Origin: Candidatus Arsenophonus triatominarum
Lineage (GTDB): Bacteria; Pseudomonadota; Gammaproteobacteria; Enterobacterales; Enterobacteriaceae
Direction of reading: 5' to 3'
Length of the DNA stretch: 64,000 nt
Assembly: GCF_001640365.1 (NCBI RefSeq)
Contig: NZ_LWMI01000014.1
Span: 186,001-250,000 of the forward strand
In this document: positions 45,458 through 57,040 of the stretch, piece after piece
How the letters are laid out: each line of letters begins with the position of its first letter
How positions within the stretch are numbered: position 1 is the first letter of the stretch
Position numbers and translations under genes: made by a program
Notes under the pieces: generated by a model
The model's database searches: none
The model's input: only the letters and a program-made list of their open reading frames with translations
What the model was told of the DNA's origin: nothing

Positions 45458-48180
45458 TATGTCGCCCTCCGTAAATTTTTCACCGCCATACCTGCCATCG
45501 TTGGTGCAATCCCAGGCATACCTAAAGGTAAACCAATCTGTCCTGGCGCCAAATGATAACTGAGACGAACTGGCAATCGATAAATTTGCCCACCATAACT
45601 GAATTCAAGCACTGTCCCAGCTTTAACAGCCAAGTTTTCAGCATCCTGAGTATTGAGCATAATATAAGCTTCTGGCATACGTTGTTGTATTGCTTCGGCT
45701 CGCTGTGAGGTTTCATCGCTACCAAATAAATGATAGTAAGGTGCAACCGTCCATTGGTTATCTTGCCGCTGCCAAGCAAGCGGAATAACAGTAAAATAAT
45801 CTAAGTGACTATCAGTTGAATTAAATAATCGGATCCCCGGATCGCCAAAACGTAAATGGCCACCGACTTCAGCTTGAAACTTATTCCACGCTTGAGGTGA
45901 ATTCCAGCCTGGCGACCAAGCAAACGGAATTTGTTGGCGAATAGCGGTGGGGCTATTGTTACCTTCCATCGAAAAAGCAAATGGCGTATCAATGTCACAT
46001 GGTTGACCAGGTTCACTGACCTCTATATCAGCCAATATTGAGGTACGTCCACTATAACGCTGGGGCGAACGGGCTAATTTTTGTCCATGGATACGGAATG
46101 TGGCATTAGGTGCCGCATCGACAATAGCCGCAAACTGCGGCATAGCGGTTATACAGGCCTGGATAACATGATCTAATTGAGACCAATCGATTTGACGTGT
46201 TTCGAGCTCTGCCTGCAATGAATGTAACCAACGCCAACTTTCATTGATGGCAATATTAGGTTGGTAATAAGTCGGATCAAACACCTGAAAATACCGTTGC
46301 GCCCGACCTTCACTATTAATTAATGTTCCAGTGCTTTCAGCAAAGCTGGCAGCGGGTAAAATCAGATCCGCCTGATCCATAATAGTAGTATGTTGATGAT
46401 CCGCAACAATCAATTTATTCAGCTTTTTCAGAGCATTATTAACATTATCAACATTACTATGCCGATAAAGATCATTCTCCATTACCACCGCAGTATCAAC
46501 TTCACCGGATGAAATACGCTCCATTGCCATATCTAACGATTGAGCATTCATTAAAGCCAAGCCAAAGCTATTAGCTTCAGCTGCAATATAGCTAATTCCA
46601 ACTTCAACATTTTTCGCTTTTAATGAAAAAGCAATATTAGCGGCGGCCTGGATAAGTGCTTCACTACCGGCATTACTACCACTAATAATAAGTGGTTTTT
46701 TGGCCTGCAATAACGCTGCAGCAACTAATTCAACGTTTGCTTTAATATCCGCCGGCAAATCATTCACAGCTGGCGCCTTGCTGTCCAAAACATGGGCAAT
46801 AGCAAAGCCAAAGCGAGCTTGATCATCAACCGGCGCCCGATAATTTAATGCAGCAACATCATCTAAACGGCTATCATCAATATTAGTGATAAATAATGGG
46901 TATTTAGCCCGTTGGCCAATATTTAACACGGCGGCGATTTGCCAATCTGCCACTTTTTGTGCTTCAGCCATTGCTCTTGCTTTACCTTTAACCGCCTGAC
47001 GAACCGCTAATGCTATACGAGCCCCAGTTTGGGTTAAATCCTCCCCCAAAACCAGCACCGCGTCATAATTTTCAATTTCACGCAATGTCGGCGTATAGAC
47101 GCCTCCTTTTTGCAGAATATTAACCATTAGTTCGAGATGACGTTGTTCTGCTGTCGATATACCTGAATAAAAATTTTCTTCGCCAACCAGTGCCCGTAAT
47201 GCATAATTGCTCTCGACACTAGCTCTTGGTGACCCAATACCGATAGTCTTTTTTGCTTGGCGTAAAATTTTGGCGCCCGTTTGCATCGCCTCCATCACCG
47301 AAATAGTGTGTCGTTTTGCTTTTTTAACTAATTGAGGCTGACGGGGTCGATCTTTACGATTAACATAACCGTAACCAAAGCGGCCACGATCACATAAAAA
47401 ATAGTGATTTAACACCCCATTATAACGGTTTTCAATTCGGCGTAATTCACCATAACGTTCACCAAGGCTAGTATTACAACCAATACTACACTGTTGACAT
47501 ATTCCTGGTGCAAATTGCATATCCCACTTGCGATTGTAACGTTCAGAATGGGTTTTATCAGTAAAAACCCCCGTTGGGCAGATCTCAACTAAATTGCCTG
47601 CAAATTCACTCTCTAGCGTACCGTCTTCCACCCTGCCAAAATAGACATGATTATGGGCGCTATAAACCCCCAGATCGGTGCCATCAGCATAATCTTTGTA
47701 ATAACGAACACAGCGATAGCAAGCGATACAACGATTCATTTCGTGACCAATGAATGGACCTAGATCCTGATTATGATGTGTTCTTTTGGTAAAACGATAT
47801 TTACGCATTGTATGACTAGTCATCACCGTCATATCTTGTAAATGACAATTGCCGCCTTCTTCACAAACTGGGCAATCATGTGGATGATTTGTCATCAACC
47901 ACTCAACAACACTTGCACGAAACTGCTTGGCTTCATCATCATCGATGGAAATATAGGTTCCATCAGAAGCCGGTGTCATGCAAGACATTACCAGACGACC
48001 ACGTGTATCGTCAGCATTTTGATATTGCTTAACTGCGCATTGACGGCAAGCACCAACACTTCCTAACGCTGGGTGCCAGCAAAAGTAAGGGATATCCAGA
48101 CCCAGAGAGAGACAGGCCTGCAATAGGTTTTCAGCCCCATTTACATCATATCGTTTGCCGTCTACATATATTGTAGCCAT
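45457..48180 (-). CDS. nuoG: NADH-quinone oxidoreductase subunit G
   Basis: NuoG is the large iron-sulfur subunit of the peripheral arm. The N-terminal 2Fe-2S site is [19 protein letters not shown]. The His-ligated 4Fe-4S cluster is in [18 protein letters not shown], and the 4Fe-4S pairs [10 protein letters not shown] and [11 protein letters not shown] follow. The extra enterobacterial cluster CQQCSIGCN and a molybdopterin-oxidoreductase-like domain come after. I chose ATG 48180 (MATIYVDGK), which gives 907 residues like E. coli. An ATG three codons upstream (48189) lies closer to AGGA and cannot be excluded. Intact. Confidence 0.96.
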   Translation of the reverse strand: MATIYVDGKRYDVNGAENLLQACLSLGLDIPYFCWHPALGSVGACRQCAVKQYQNADDTRGRLVMSCMTPASDGTYISIDDDEAKQFRASVVEWLMTNHPHDCPVCEEGGNCHLQDMTVMTSHTMRKYRFTKRTHHNQDLGPFIGHEMNRCIACYRCVRYYKDYADGTDLGVYSAHNHVYFGRVEDGTLESEFAGNLVEICPTGVFTDKTHSERYNRKWDMQFAPGICQQCSIGCNTSLGERYGELRRIENRYNGVLNHYFLCDRGRFGYGYVNRKDRPRQPQLVKKAKRHTISVMEAMQTGAKILRQAKKTIGIGSPRASVESNYALRALVGEENFYSGISTAEQRHLELMVNILQKGGVYTPTLREIENYDAVLVLGEDLTQTGARIALAVRQAVKGKARAMAEAQKVADWQIAAVLNIGQRAKYPLFITNIDDSRLDDVAALNYRAPVDDQARFGFAIAHVLDSKAPAVNDLPADIKANVELVAAALLQAKKPLIISGSNAGSEALIQAAANIAFSLKAKNVEVGISYIAAEANSFGLALMNAQSLDMAMERISSGEVDTAVVMENDLYRHSNVDNVNNALKKLNKLIVADHQHTTIMDQADLILPAASFAESTGTLINSEGRAQRYFQVFDPTYYQPNIAINESWRWLHSLQAELETRQIDWSQLDHVIQACITAMPQFAAIVDAAPNATFRIHGQKLARSPQRYSGRTSILADIEVSEPGQPCDIDTPFAFSMEGNNSPTAIRQQIPFAWSPGWNSPQAWNKFQAEVGGHLRFGDPGIRLFNSTDSHLDYFTVIPLAWQRQDNQWTVAPYYHLFGSDETSQRAEAIQQRMPEAYIMLNTQDAENLAVKAGTVLEFSYGGQIYRLPVRLSYHLAPGQIGLPLGMPGIAPTMAGMAVKNLRRAT

Positions 48181-48200
48181 AGTCAGCATGCTTCCTAATG

Positions 48201-48219
48201 GCCTGCTTTTTCAGCAGGC
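48201..48219. other. Stem-loop between nuoF and nuoG
   Basis: GCCTGC and GCAGGC (48201-48206 and 48214-48219) pair around a 7-base loop in the only sizeable gap inside the operon (about 90 bases). There is no T tract on the coding strand side, so it is more likely an mRNA-processing or stability element than a terminator. Confidence 0.45.
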
Positions 48220-48275
48220 GTTAATCAAAAATTCAATCGACTTAAATATGTTTTTATTCAGCTTAGCGTAAGTTA

Positions 48276-49631
48276 TCACCAACGCTGCTTTAACAAATTT
48301 GGTTGAATGCCAGCAATTGGACTCAAGTTGGCAAAATTCTGTTGGCTAATGCCAGTTTCAAATTCAGCACGAAAATATTTGATAGCACTCTGCAAAGGTT
48401 CTACCGCACCGGGTGCATGAGCACAAAAAGTTTTACCTGGCCCAAGAAAGCGACAAAGTTGCTCTAATGTTTCAATATCGCCTGGTTGTCCTTCACCACG
48501 CTCTAACGCCTGTAGAATTTTCACACTCCAGGGTAAGCCATCCCGACACGGTGTACACCAGCCACAGGATTCGCGAGCAAAAAATTGCTCTAAATTGCGG
48601 GTTAAAGAAACCATATTAATTTCATTGTCAACCGCCATGGCAAGCGCGGTACCCAGGCGGCTACCTGCTTTAGCGATACTGTCGAAATCCATTGCTAAAT
48701 CGAGATGCGCTTCGGTTAGAAAGTCGGTACCAGCCCCGCCTGGTTGCCAGGCTTTAAGCGTTAAACCTTTACACATTCCACCGGCATAACCTTCCAAGAT
48801 CTCGCGAGCAGTGATACCAAAAGGTAATTCCCATAACCCTGGATTATTAACCCTCCCGGAAAATCCCATCAGCTTAGTTCCGGCATCTTTACTTTTACCT
48901 TCGCTAAGGCCGAGATACCACTCTTTACCATGTTCAATAATCGCAGGCACGTTACAAAGTGTTTCCACATTATTGACACAAGTCGGCTTACCCCAGGCAC
49001 CGGATGTTGCCGGAAAAGGCGGTTTTGAGCGCGGATTTGCCCTGCGCCCTTCAAGGGAGTTAATCAGCGCTGTTTCTTCACCACAAATATAGCGCCCAGC
49101 ACCGGTATGCACAAAAAGCTCAAAGTTAAAATCAGTACCCAGAATATTCTTACCTAATAAACCCGCTGCTTTCGTTTCCTCAATCGCTTTTCGCAAATGT
49201 TTGGCAGCTTCGATATATTCACTACGCAGGAAGATATATCCACGGTACGCTTTTAATGCAAAGGCACCAATTAACATTCCCTCGATCAACAAATGCGGTA
49301 GCTGTTCCATTAAAAGACGATCTTTATAGGTTCCAGGCTCCATTTCATCCGCATTGCAAAGTAGATAACGGATATTCATGCTGTCATCTTTCGGCATCAA
49401 ACTCCATTTGAGACCGGTAGAAAAACCAGCACCACCACGACCTTTAAGACCAGCATCTTTAACTAAGCTAACAACTTGATCTGGCGACATACTTTTTAGA
49501 GCATTTTTAGCACCTTGGTAACCATTTTTACTTAAGTATTCCTCTAACCAGACCGGTTGCTGATCTTCACGTAACCGCCAAGTTAATGGATGTGTCTGCG
49601 CACTACGGGTAATTTGTCGCTGTGTTGTCAT
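48276..49631 (-). CDS. nuoF: NADH-quinone oxidoreductase subunit F (NADH/FMN site)
   Basis: NuoF binds NADH and FMN and carries cluster N3. The 451 residues contain the glycine-rich NADH/FMN region [32 protein letters not shown] and the 4Fe-4S motif [12 protein letters not shown], with the fourth Cys in TFCAHAPG. The ATG overlaps nuoE by four bases. Length as in E. coli within a few residues. Intact. Confidence 0.97.
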   Translation of the reverse strand: MTTQRQITRSAQTHPLTWRLREDQQPVWLEEYLSKNGYQGAKNALKSMSPDQVVSLVKDAGLKGRGGAGFSTGLKWSLMPKDDSMNIRYLLCNADEMEPGTYKDRLLMEQLPHLLIEGMLIGAFALKAYRGYIFLRSEYIEAAKHLRKAIEETKAAGLLGKNILGTDFNFELFVHTGAGRYICGEETALINSLEGRRANPRSKPPFPATSGAWGKPTCVNNVETLCNVPAIIEHGKEWYLGLSEGKSKDAGTKLMGFSGRVNNPGLWELPFGITAREILEGYAGGMCKGLTLKAWQPGGAGTDFLTEAHLDLAMDFDSIAKAGSRLGTALAMAVDNEINMVSLTRNLEQFFARESCGWCTPCRDGLPWSVKILQALERGEGQPGDIETLEQLCRFLGPGKTFCAHAPGAVEPLQSAIKYFRAEFETGISQQNFANLSPIAGIQPNLLKQRW

Positions 49632-50179
49632 GGATACTGCTCCAATAGCCGTTGAATATCAGATGGCTTTACATGACTATGGGTATCCTCATCAATCATC
49701 ATAGTCGGACCTTTATCACAGTTACCCAGACAACAAGTTGGTAATAAGGTAAACCGACCATCAGTAGTTGTTTGGCCGGGCGCAATCTTCAATAATTTGA
49801 TAATTTCAGCCTCAATACATTGATAACCAGTAATATGACAAACCACACTGTCACAATAACGAATAATATGGCGACCAACAGGTTGGCGATAAATTTGACT
49901 GTAGAAGGTGGCCACTCCTTCTACATCACTAGCAGGAATACCTAACAGATCGGCAATTGCATAAATAGCACCATCTTCCACCCAACCGTGTTTTTTTTGT
50001 ACAATTTTCAATGCTTCAATTGAAGCGGCTCTGGCATCTTCATAGTGATGTTTTTCTTGCTCGATCTCTTCTCGCTCTTCTGTCGTCAAGGCAAAATCAT
50101 GTTTGGTGTGAGACTCTACCATGTTAGCGACATCAAGCCTCTTATGCTGTTGATTGGGATTAAATTCATCTTGCATCAT
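49628..50179 (-). CDS. nuoE: NADH-quinone oxidoreductase subunit E (2Fe-2S)
   Basis: NuoE is a thioredoxin-fold subunit with 2Fe-2S cluster N1a. It has 183 residues. The cluster cysteines are in [12 protein letters not shown] and [12 protein letters not shown]. The N-terminal extension is slightly longer than that of E. coli NuoE. It overlaps nuoF by four bases and touches nuoCD by one. Intact. Confidence 0.95.
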   Translation of the reverse strand: MMQDEFNPNQQHKRLDVANMVESHTKHDFALTTEEREEIEQEKHHYEDARAASIEALKIVQKKHGWVEDGAIYAIADLLGIPASDVEGVATFYSQIYRQPVGRHIIRYCDSVVCHITGYQCIEAEIIKLLKIAPGQTTTDGRFTLLPTCCLGNCDKGPTMMIDEDTHSHVKPSDIQRLLEQYP

Positions 50180-51978
50180 TAACGATCCACATCTGACATG
50201 ACAAAATCAATGCTACCAAGGTAGACAATAAGATCAGACACCAGGCTGCCTCTGATCACCGCAGGAATTTGCTGTAAATGGGCAAAACTTGGTGTACGAA
50301 CGCGGGTGCGATAACTCATAGTATTACCATCACTGGTCAGATAGTAACTATTGATCCCTTTTGTTGCTTCAATCATCTGAAAAGCCTCATTTGCAGGCAT
50401 AACTGGCCCCCATGAAACTTGTAAAAAATGATTAATCATGGTTTCAATATGCTGCAAAGTGCGCTCTTTCGGTGGTGGAGTGGTTAGGGGATGATCGGCT
50501 TTAAATGGTCCTGCAGGCATATTATTTAAGCATTGCTTAAGAATACGCAGGCTTTGCCGCAGTTCTTCCACTTTTAACATCACACGATCATAACAATCGC
50601 CATTGTTGCCGATAGGAACTTCAAATTCAAAGTTTTCATAACCTGAATAGGGTCGCCATTTACGAATATCGAAATTAAGGCCCGTCGCACGTAATCCGGC
50701 GCCAGTGACCCCCCAATCTAATGCTTCTTTAGTCGTGTAAGCAGCTACACCAACTGAACGCCCTTTAAGAATACTATTATGCAATGCTGCCTTGACATAT
50801 GAATCCAATCGCTTTGGCATCCAGTCAAGGAACTCCTGCAATAGTTTTTGCCAGCCTTTCGGTAAGTCATGAGCAACACCACCGATCCGAAACCAAGCTG
50901 GATGCATACGGAAACCGGTGATCGCTTCAACAATGTCATAAATTTTCTGACGATCGGTAAATGCAAAGAAAACCGGTGTCATGGCACCGACATCCTGAAT
51001 AAAGGTACTGATATAGAGTAAATGGCTGTTAATACGAAATAACTCTGACAACATAACGCGGATAGTCTTAACCCGATCAGGAACGTCAATTCCTGCTAGT
51101 TTTTCTACCGCTAATACATAAGGCATTTCATTAACACAGCCACCTAAATACTCAATGCGGTCAGTATAGGGAATATAACTGTGCCAGGATTGACGCTCGC
51201 CCATTTTCTCTGCACCGCGATGGTGGTAACCAATATCCGGTACACAGTCGATAATCTCTTCACCATCTAGTTGCAGTACAATACGAAAGGCTCCGTGAGA
51301 TGAGGGATGATTGGGGCCCAGATTCAAGAACATAAAATCTTCATGTTCGTTGCCTCTCGCCATTCCCCATTCTTCGGGTTTAAAGGTCAGTGACTCCATC
51401 TCTAAATCAAGCTTTTGTTTGGTTAAAACAAAAGGATCAAATTCAGTGGCCCTGGCCGGATAATCTTTACATAACGGATGTCCTTCCCAGGTCATTGGCA
51501 TTAATAACCGTCGCAAATTCGGATGGCCATTAAATGTTATGCCAAACATATCCCATACTTCACGTTCATACCAATTAGCATTGGGAAATAAAGAAACGAT
51601 AGAGGGAATATTAAGATCTTTCTCACTAAGCGCCACTTTCAACATAATATCGCGGTTACGCTCAATGGAAATAAGATGGTAAAAAACGGAAAAATCCGCT
51701 TCAGGCAAACTTTGCCGATATACTCTTTGCCGCTCATCAACCCCATGTAGGTCAAACAGTATTACATAAGGTTTAGGCTGTTTTTTCAAAAACTCTATTA
51801 CGGCAAGAAGTTGTTCACGCTTGATCCATATAACCAACATTCCGGTACGAGTTGATTGAATGGTGAAAGCATCTGGACTGAATTGGTTACGCAGTGTCAA
51901 AATTATTGGATCATCACAATAATCATAAGTTTGCCATGCCGGCCTGACACTCTCTTGCATTATCTGATCTGTTATCAT
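50179..51978 (-). CDS. nuoC: NADH-quinone oxidoreductase fused subunit C/D
   Basis: NuoCD joins the 30-kDa and 49-kDa subunits, a fusion typical of Enterobacterales. The NuoC part covers about 1-190, with [25 protein letters not shown]. The NuoD part follows, with [24 protein letters not shown] and [15 protein letters not shown] at the quinone site. The protein ends FVMSDVDR. I chose ATG 51978, since the four upstream codons start with TTG and have no homology. It has 599 residues, like E. coli. Intact. Confidence 0.96.
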   Translation of the reverse strand: MITDQIMQESVRPAWQTYDYCDDPIILTLRNQFSPDAFTIQSTRTGMLVIWIKREQLLAVIEFLKKQPKPYVILFDLHGVDERQRVYRQSLPEADFSVFYHLISIERNRDIMLKVALSEKDLNIPSIVSLFPNANWYEREVWDMFGITFNGHPNLRRLLMPMTWEGHPLCKDYPARATEFDPFVLTKQKLDLEMESLTFKPEEWGMARGNEHEDFMFLNLGPNHPSSHGAFRIVLQLDGEEIIDCVPDIGYHHRGAEKMGERQSWHSYIPYTDRIEYLGGCVNEMPYVLAVEKLAGIDVPDRVKTIRVMLSELFRINSHLLYISTFIQDVGAMTPVFFAFTDRQKIYDIVEAITGFRMHPAWFRIGGVAHDLPKGWQKLLQEFLDWMPKRLDSYVKAALHNSILKGRSVGVAAYTTKEALDWGVTGAGLRATGLNFDIRKWRPYSGYENFEFEVPIGNNGDCYDRVMLKVEELRQSLRILKQCLNNMPAGPFKADHPLTTPPPKERTLQHIETMINHFLQVSWGPVMPANEAFQMIEATKGINSYYLTSDGNTMSYRTRVRTPSFAHLQQIPAVIRGSLVSDLIVYLGSIDFVMSDVDR

Positions 51979-52061
51979 TATGCACCACAACGGCTTGATC
52001 AGGTTTATTACGACCGCAACACATTACTTCTGTTACGCTGAATAGCTTATATTTTTAAGCC

Positions 52062-52736
52062 TTATATTTCATCGGGTGTTCGTAGCGTTTTGACCGCTAT
52101 TCTTTCACCACGCTTACACTCTTTTTCAGATTGCATATTGGCGCGATAAACACCCTGATCGCCGACCACCCACGATAATGGACGACGTTCTTTACCAATC
52201 GATTCTTGTAATAATAATAAAGCTTGCATATAAGCTTCAGGGCGTGGTGGACAACCTGGTATATAGACATCAACAGGAAGAAATTTATCAACCCCCTGTA
52301 CAACAGAATAAATATCGTACATACCACCAGAGTTAGCACATGCCCCCATAGAAATTACCCATTTAGGCGCTAACATTTGCTCATAAAGTCGTTGAATAAC
52401 AGGTGCCATCTTAGTAAAACAGGTTCCGGCAACAACCATAAAATCAGCCTGTCGCGGTGATGCCCTTAGTACCTCAGCACCAAATCGGGCAACATCATGC
52501 ACCGCAGTGAAAGAAGTCACCATTTCAACATAGCAACAAGAAAGGCCAAAATTGTACGGCCAAAGAGAATTCTTTCTGCCCCAATTCACCATATTATGTA
52601 AAGCATGCTCTAATTTGCCCATATAAACACTACGATGAACATGCTGCTCTAATGGATCTCCGACAACTTGCTGTGTTTGCAAGGGATAACGGTCATTCTC
52701 ACCATTTAAGTCAATGCGAGTGAGCGTATAATCCAT
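52062..52736 (-). CDS. nuoB: NADH-quinone oxidoreductase subunit B (cluster N2)
   Basis: NuoB carries the N2 cluster that reduces quinone. The tandem cysteines lie in [11 protein letters not shown], with further ligands in [10 protein letters not shown] and [11 protein letters not shown]. Start at [16 protein letters not shown] (52736), which matches the E. coli start; the frame opens five codons upstream. It has 224 residues, a few longer than E. coli because of a small insertion near residue 45. Preceded by nuoA. Intact. Confidence 0.96.
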   Translation of the reverse strand: MDYTLTRIDLNGENDRYPLQTQQVVGDPLEQHVHRSVYMGKLEHALHNMVNWGRKNSLWPYNFGLSCCYVEMVTSFTAVHDVARFGAEVLRASPRQADFMVVAGTCFTKMAPVIQRLYEQMLAPKWVISMGACANSGGMYDIYSVVQGVDKFLPVDVYIPGCPPRPEAYMQALLLLQESIGKERRPLSWVVGDQGVYRANMQSEKECKRGERIAVKTLRTPDEI

Positions 52737-52756
52737 CTTTGAATGCCTCAATTTTA

Positions 52757-53197
52757 CTAGGGGTGACGATTGTTGGTTTTAATTATTTCACTCGGTTTTG
52801 CAACATGGCGACGTGAACGCACTGGCGTCCAATTAAGTGCCCCAATACGAACCAAGTAGAATAAGCCCACCAATAGCACCAAAATAAAAATACTTGCCTC
52901 AATAAAGCCTAACCAACCGCTTTCTTTAATAGAGACTACCCACGCATAAAGGAATAACGCTTCAACATCGAAAATAACAAAAAACATTGCAACCAAGTAA
53001 AATTTGGCTGATATACGCAAACGGGCACTACCAACAGAATTAATGCCCGATTCATAAGGGATATGCTTTGCTCTGGCTTGGGATCTACCACCGAGGTAAT
53101 AAGCACCAAATAACATTAAGGAACACAGACCAAGAGCACCGATAAGATATATTGCAAAAGCCCAATGATGAGCAAATACTTCAATAGATGTAGACAT
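52757..53197 (-). CDS. nuoA: NADH-quinone oxidoreductase subunit A
   Basis: NuoA is a three-helix subunit near the quinone chamber and the first gene of the operon. It has 146 residues, with [39 protein letters not shown], the conserved loop and helix of the family. It is transcribed toward nuoB, 5-20 bases away. Intact. Confidence 0.95.
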   Translation of the reverse strand: MSTSIEVFAHHWAFAIYLIGALGLCSLMLFGAYYLGGRSQARAKHIPYESGINSVGSARLRISAKFYLVAMFFVIFDVEALFLYAWVVSIKESGWLGFIEASIFILVLLVGLFYLVRIGALNWTPVRSRRHVAKPSEIIKTNNRHP

Positions 53198-53708
53198 ACT
53201 CGCTGCTTACTCATTATAAATAAAAACGGTGTCATTGCTTTGCTCTTGAATTAGCGCAATATTACACCAATCTAACCATAAATTAGATGAGAAGAAAAAA
53301 TTACAATGACAGACATACATCAATTTTCTTCAACTTAATTCTTCTCACCACTATTTTGTTTTATAGAATAACGCTCTCTTCACACCTTTATACCTTACAA
53401 CTGTAAATCAAAAAATCTCGCCAGCTAAAACGTGACAGCTCATTCAACTAATACTAATAGTTAGTAACTAGTATAACTGATATTTCGTTTTTACTACACC
53501 ATTATCTCAGGAAAAACCTGTTTTAAAACCACTTCACTTCCGCTATTTTATGATCACGCGCACAATTCTGTTAAAAAAACTCAATTGATCATAAAACAAT
53601 CAATTTTATTTGATTATATTAACGACTGTCATTTTTCACAAATTTATAAATAACCCTAATTATTAGATAAAACCCAAACCTTTTAAGCCACAATAAATTT
53701 TTGCCAAA
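53198..53708. other. nuo promoter region, cut short by an IS701-like element
   Basis: These 511 AT-rich bases before nuoA contain no gene. They are where the long regulated nuo leader lies in E. coli. I could not place a convincing FNR, ArcA or NarL site; TTGAT...ATCAA pairs near 53583 have the wrong spacing. The IS at 53709 separates this region from lrhA. Confidence 0.5.
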
Positions 53709-53978
53709 CACGAGTTTCGCAATCTCCAAAAAAGAAGTATAAATTTAAAAAGCAAGAAAAAATTAGGGTGTTTATATTTTGTCCGGTTATCCATGCATTA
53801 AAAATATCTATAAAACATTCTTACAAGTAAGCAGTGTAAGATACTCTGGTTTGGTGTTATCAGAACTAAGCCCATCGCCTTTATCTCATGACACTATTAG
53901 TCGATGGCTAGTTTTCGACCTAAAGACCTATGGCGATTAGTTCAACCTTCTATAGACAAAAAAAGCCCTTGCGTACTA

Positions 53979-54859
53979 TAGCTAGGCGACTTAATTTTGA
54001 TTACAAGGTGTGTTATGAGTTATACAATTGATTTTCGACGTAAAGTAATATCTGTAAGGAAAGCCGAAGGTTTAACAATTCGAGAAACTGCGAAACAATT
54101 CCGTATTGGAAAAGCCTCTTTAGTACGTTGGCTTAAACGACCAGAGCCAAAAAATTCAACGCCACGTAAGAGGAAGCTCGATAAAAATGCTTTAGCAAAA
54201 GATGTGGAACAGTATCCAGATGCTTACCAAAAGGAACGGGCAGAGCGGTTCGGTGTTTGTAAAAAGACTATTTGGCAATCCCTTAAAAAGCTGGGATTAA
54301 CCTATAAAAAAAACTCTATTCCATCCAAAAACCAACGAAAGCGACAGGCTGGCACATCAGCAAAAAAGACAACAGTATGAAAAAAAAGATAAATCTGTTG
54401 TTTTTATTGATGAAAGTGGTTTTTCACATGACACTCCACGAACTCACGGCTATTCCCCAAAAGGTCACCGTTGTTTTGGCCTGAAAAACTGGGGTGCTAA
54501 GGGAAGAACAAATGTTATTGGCGCTTTATTGGGAACAACCCTTTTTGCTATCGGATTATTTGATTGCAATATTAACCGTGATGTTTTTTATGTTTGGATC
54601 ACAAAAATATTGCTCCCAGAACTTCCTGAAAATTCTGTTATTTTTATGGACAACGCTAGCTTTCACAAAGGTAAGAATATTGAACAGGCAATTATAAACG
54701 CAGGACACCAGATAGAATATTTGCCTGTGTATTCACCAGATTTAAATCCTATAGAACATAAATGGTCTCAAGCTAAACGTAAAAAGATGGAAACAGGATG
54801 CACTATCGATGACCTGTTTTTAATACATATGCTGTAATCAAAATTAAGTCGCCTAGCTA
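53979..54859 (+). mobile_element. IS630-family element, copy C (881 bp)
   Basis: A complete element flanked by TA on both sides (53977-53978 and 54860-54861). It is inserted in the first third of the IS701-like transposase gene. The empty site GTACTAATTGCC is visible at about 25628-25639. Nearly identical to copies B and D. Confidence 0.92.
54015..54837 (+). pseudogene. IS630 transposase of copy C, split at two A8 tracts
   Basis: Same organisation as copy B. The N-terminal helix-turn-helix frame runs 54015-54380, and the catalytic C-terminal frame 54529-54837. The first DDE block (FIDESGFSH) lies in the third frame between them. Both shifts map to runs of eight A. Confidence 0.75.
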
Positions 54860-54867
54860 TAATTGCC

Positions 54868-55539
54868 GATGATACATTGATTGCCAAAACACGTAGTAAA
54901 AAAATAGAGATGATCCATTATCAATATTCAGATAATGAACATGATGTTATTGCTGGCATAGGTTTAGTTAATTTACGTTGGCATAATCTAACAACTGTTG
55001 AATCAATTCCTATTGATTATCGTATTTATGATAAAGATTCTGATGGAAAAACAAAAAACACGCACTTTTCCGAAATGCTCGCTCTTGCTAAAAAAAGAGG
55101 GATCATACCAAAAGCGGTAGTGATGGATGCTTGGTATTCTAGCCTGGATAATCTGAAATCAATTCGCTCTCATGGTTGGGTCTGGGTAACCACGCTGAGG
55201 AAAAACAGGATTGTTAACCATAACAAACAACTGAACAAGTTAGACATCTCAGAAGAAGGAACTCCAATACACTTACGAGGCTACGGTTGGGTGACTGTTT
55301 TCAAATTTACAGCCAAAAACGGCCGTATTGATTACAGAGTAACAAATAAAGATAATCCCACCCGTCAATACGTCAAATCTATCATGGATGCCCGTTGGTC
55401 TGTTGAAGTTTATCATCGAAAAGTTAAACAAAATTGTGGTATTGAACGCTGTCAGGCTCGCACGAGCCGAGCGCAAAGAAATCATATTTTTCTCGCTATT
55501 TCTGCGTGGTTTGAACAACATAAACGTCGTATTATCTGA
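54868..55539 (+). pseudogene. IS701-like transposase, 3' two thirds
   Basis: An open frame from the IS630 junction to 55539 carries the family blocks IPIDYRIYDK, GKTKNTHFSEML, VVMDAWYSSLDNL (second Asp), HLRGYGWVTVFK and ARWSVEVYHRKVKQNCGIERCQ (Glu). The N-terminus with DLWRLVQPSIDKK and the first Asp lies before the IS630. There an 11-bp deletion near 53910, relative to the copy at 25115, breaks the frame. The family assignment (IS701/IS4 superfamily) rests on motif memory. Confidence 0.75.
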
Positions 55540-55726
55540 AAAAATAACCCTTTATCAACAAAATTGGGACGTAATCAAAAATGCTATTACTGAGAACATC
55601 CGTGTTTTATTAGCGTACCCAAATTTAGTTTTGTGCGAAACTCGTGCCAAAATAAAATTTAATTCCATTGATAAGAAATATTTAAATAATTTTTGTTAAA
55701 CAATTCTTTTCTTTATCACAATAATA

Positions 55727-55918
55727 CACGAGTTTCGTACAGGCATATAAAATTCCAGAAATGGCTTAAAAGCAATGGCTAATTTGCAAGTTACTAAAAC
55801 GTATAAATTTGTTTAAATTACAATAAGTTGCTTTTAATTTATAAGATTTTGTCTATTTATATATTATGCTGAATAAAACTTAAAAATAGAGCGTTTTTTT
55901 ATTGGTGCGAAACTCGTG
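55727..55918. repeat. 192-bp MITE, copy 4 (IS701-type ends)
   Basis: Same family as at 3314. A 5-bp duplication TAATA lies at 55722-55726 and 55919-55923. The left repeat has one change (TTTCGTAC). It lies 80 bases from the IS701-like element and downstream of lrhA. Confidence 0.92.
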
Positions 55919-55994
55919 TAATAAAGAATATTTTTATGTACTAATATTTTTAGCTATTGTCAGCTAAATAAAAATAAGCTTTTCTAGGGAAAAT

Positions 55995-56038
55995 AAAAAA
56001 TGCACTGCTATAACTATATAAAATAGAGAAACAGTGCA
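55995..56038 (-). terminator. Likely terminator of lrhA
   Basis: On the minus strand CACTGCACTG-type pairing (TGCACTG 56001-56007 with CAGTGCA 56032-56038) is followed by TTTTTT. The loop is long (24 bases) but has inner pairing. It lies about 110 bases after the lrhA stop. Confidence 0.5.
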
Positions 56039-56149
56039 GGAATACAGGAATAATAGCAGCGCTCGCCACATTTAACTTAAATAACAACATTAACTAAAGC
56101 GTAATTTACTAACCTTCAGATTTATAATATTTCTTTATTAATTGTCTCG

Positions 56150-57040
56150 CTAATCGGCTGTACTATTATAAGGTGTTTTCTTATTTTTAATTGCACCAAA
56201 TACAGTTAAAATAGCCTCGTTTTGCTCATTAATATTACGGTATAACCAATAACGAATTTCGGGTAAGCGGGGTAAACCATCACTTTCGCTTAGTATTCTT
56301 AAATCACCAGTCTGCATTTCTAGCGGACGCGCAGTGATACCGACTTCTGCATTAACAGCGGCAAGTACTGCCGATAACGAAGCTGCTTCATAAGCAATAC
56401 TCCATTTGATACCCGCAGCATTAAGGGTACTTATCGCTATTTCACGAAATGGATTGGTTTCATCCATAACAACCAACGGAACTGACTCATTTAATTGATG
56501 CTGAAAATCAGGTGCACAATGCCAAAGGATCGGCGCAGAACGTAACAACGCACTTGGATATTGACTCAATTCTGTGGGTATTAGTGCTAAATCAATTTCA
56601 CCATTATCCAGCATTTTTTTAATAAGATGGGCGCGCTTTATATAAATATCAACAACCATACGCGGATATACTGATGCGATACGATTAAGTAAAAATGGTA
56701 ATAAAGTATTGGTAGTGTCATCAGAAACACCAACTCGCAACTCACCCTCAGCATCATTATATGTTAGTGAAGCTGAAGCATCATCATTAGCCCGTAATAT
56801 TTGCCGCGCATAACCTAATAACTGCAAACCATGATCCGTTAATAATTTATTGCGGCCATGGCGTTCAAAAAGCTCACGGCCCACTAACTGTTCTAAACGC
56901 TGCATTTGTTGGCTAACGGCTGATTGAGTACGACAAACAGCTGCAGCAGCTGCCGCAAATGTATTAAGATCAGCAACAGCAACAAAAGTCCTAAGTAAAT
57001 CAAGATCGAGATTCATAATTGGGCGATTTGAATTTATCAT
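56150..57040 (-). CDS. lrhA: LysR-type regulator LrhA/HexA
   Basis: In E. coli LrhA represses flhDC, and so motility, and affects fimbriae and RpoS. The 296 residues begin with NLDLDLLRTFVAVADLNTFAAAA and the helix-turn-helix RTQSAVSQQMQRLEQLVGRELF, almost identical to the E. coli protein. The effector-binding domain is more divergent, and the C-terminus is about 15 residues shorter. It lies upstream of nuoA on the same strand, as in E. coli, though an IS and a MITE now separate them. Confidence 0.93.
   Translation of the reverse strand: MINSNRPIMNLDLDLLRTFVAVADLNTFAAAAAAVCRTQSAVSQQMQRLEQLVGRELFERHGRNKLLTDHGLQLLGYARQILRANDDASASLTYNDAEGELRVGVSDDTTNTLLPFLLNRIASVYPRMVVDIYIKRAHLIKKMLDNGEIDLALIPTELSQYPSALLRSAPILWHCAPDFQHQLNESVPLVVMDETNPFREIAISTLNAAGIKWSIAYEAASLSAVLAAVNAEVGITARPLEMQTGDLRILSESDGLPRLPEIRYWLYRNINEQNEAILTVFGAIKNKKTPYNSTAD

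Larger units (their letters stand above)
53709..55646 (+). mobile_element. IS701-like element, copy with IS630 inserted
   Basis: Perfect 13-bp ends CACGAGTTTCGCA / TGCGAAACTCGTG and a 5-bp duplication CCAAA (53704-53708 and 55647-55651). Without the IS630 (881 bp plus TA) it is 1055 bp. It lies between nuoA and lrhA. Its ends are the same as those of the four 192-bp MITEs. Confidence 0.9.

Noticed and set aside
48201..48219. Internal terminator in the nuo operon
   Set aside because: The hairpin has no T tract on the transcribed strand and would cut off essential subunits; kept only as a stem-loop.
53575..53610. FNR-like TTGAT...ATCAA sites before nuoA
   Set aside because: The spacing between half-sites is 9 bases instead of 4, so they do not match an FNR box.
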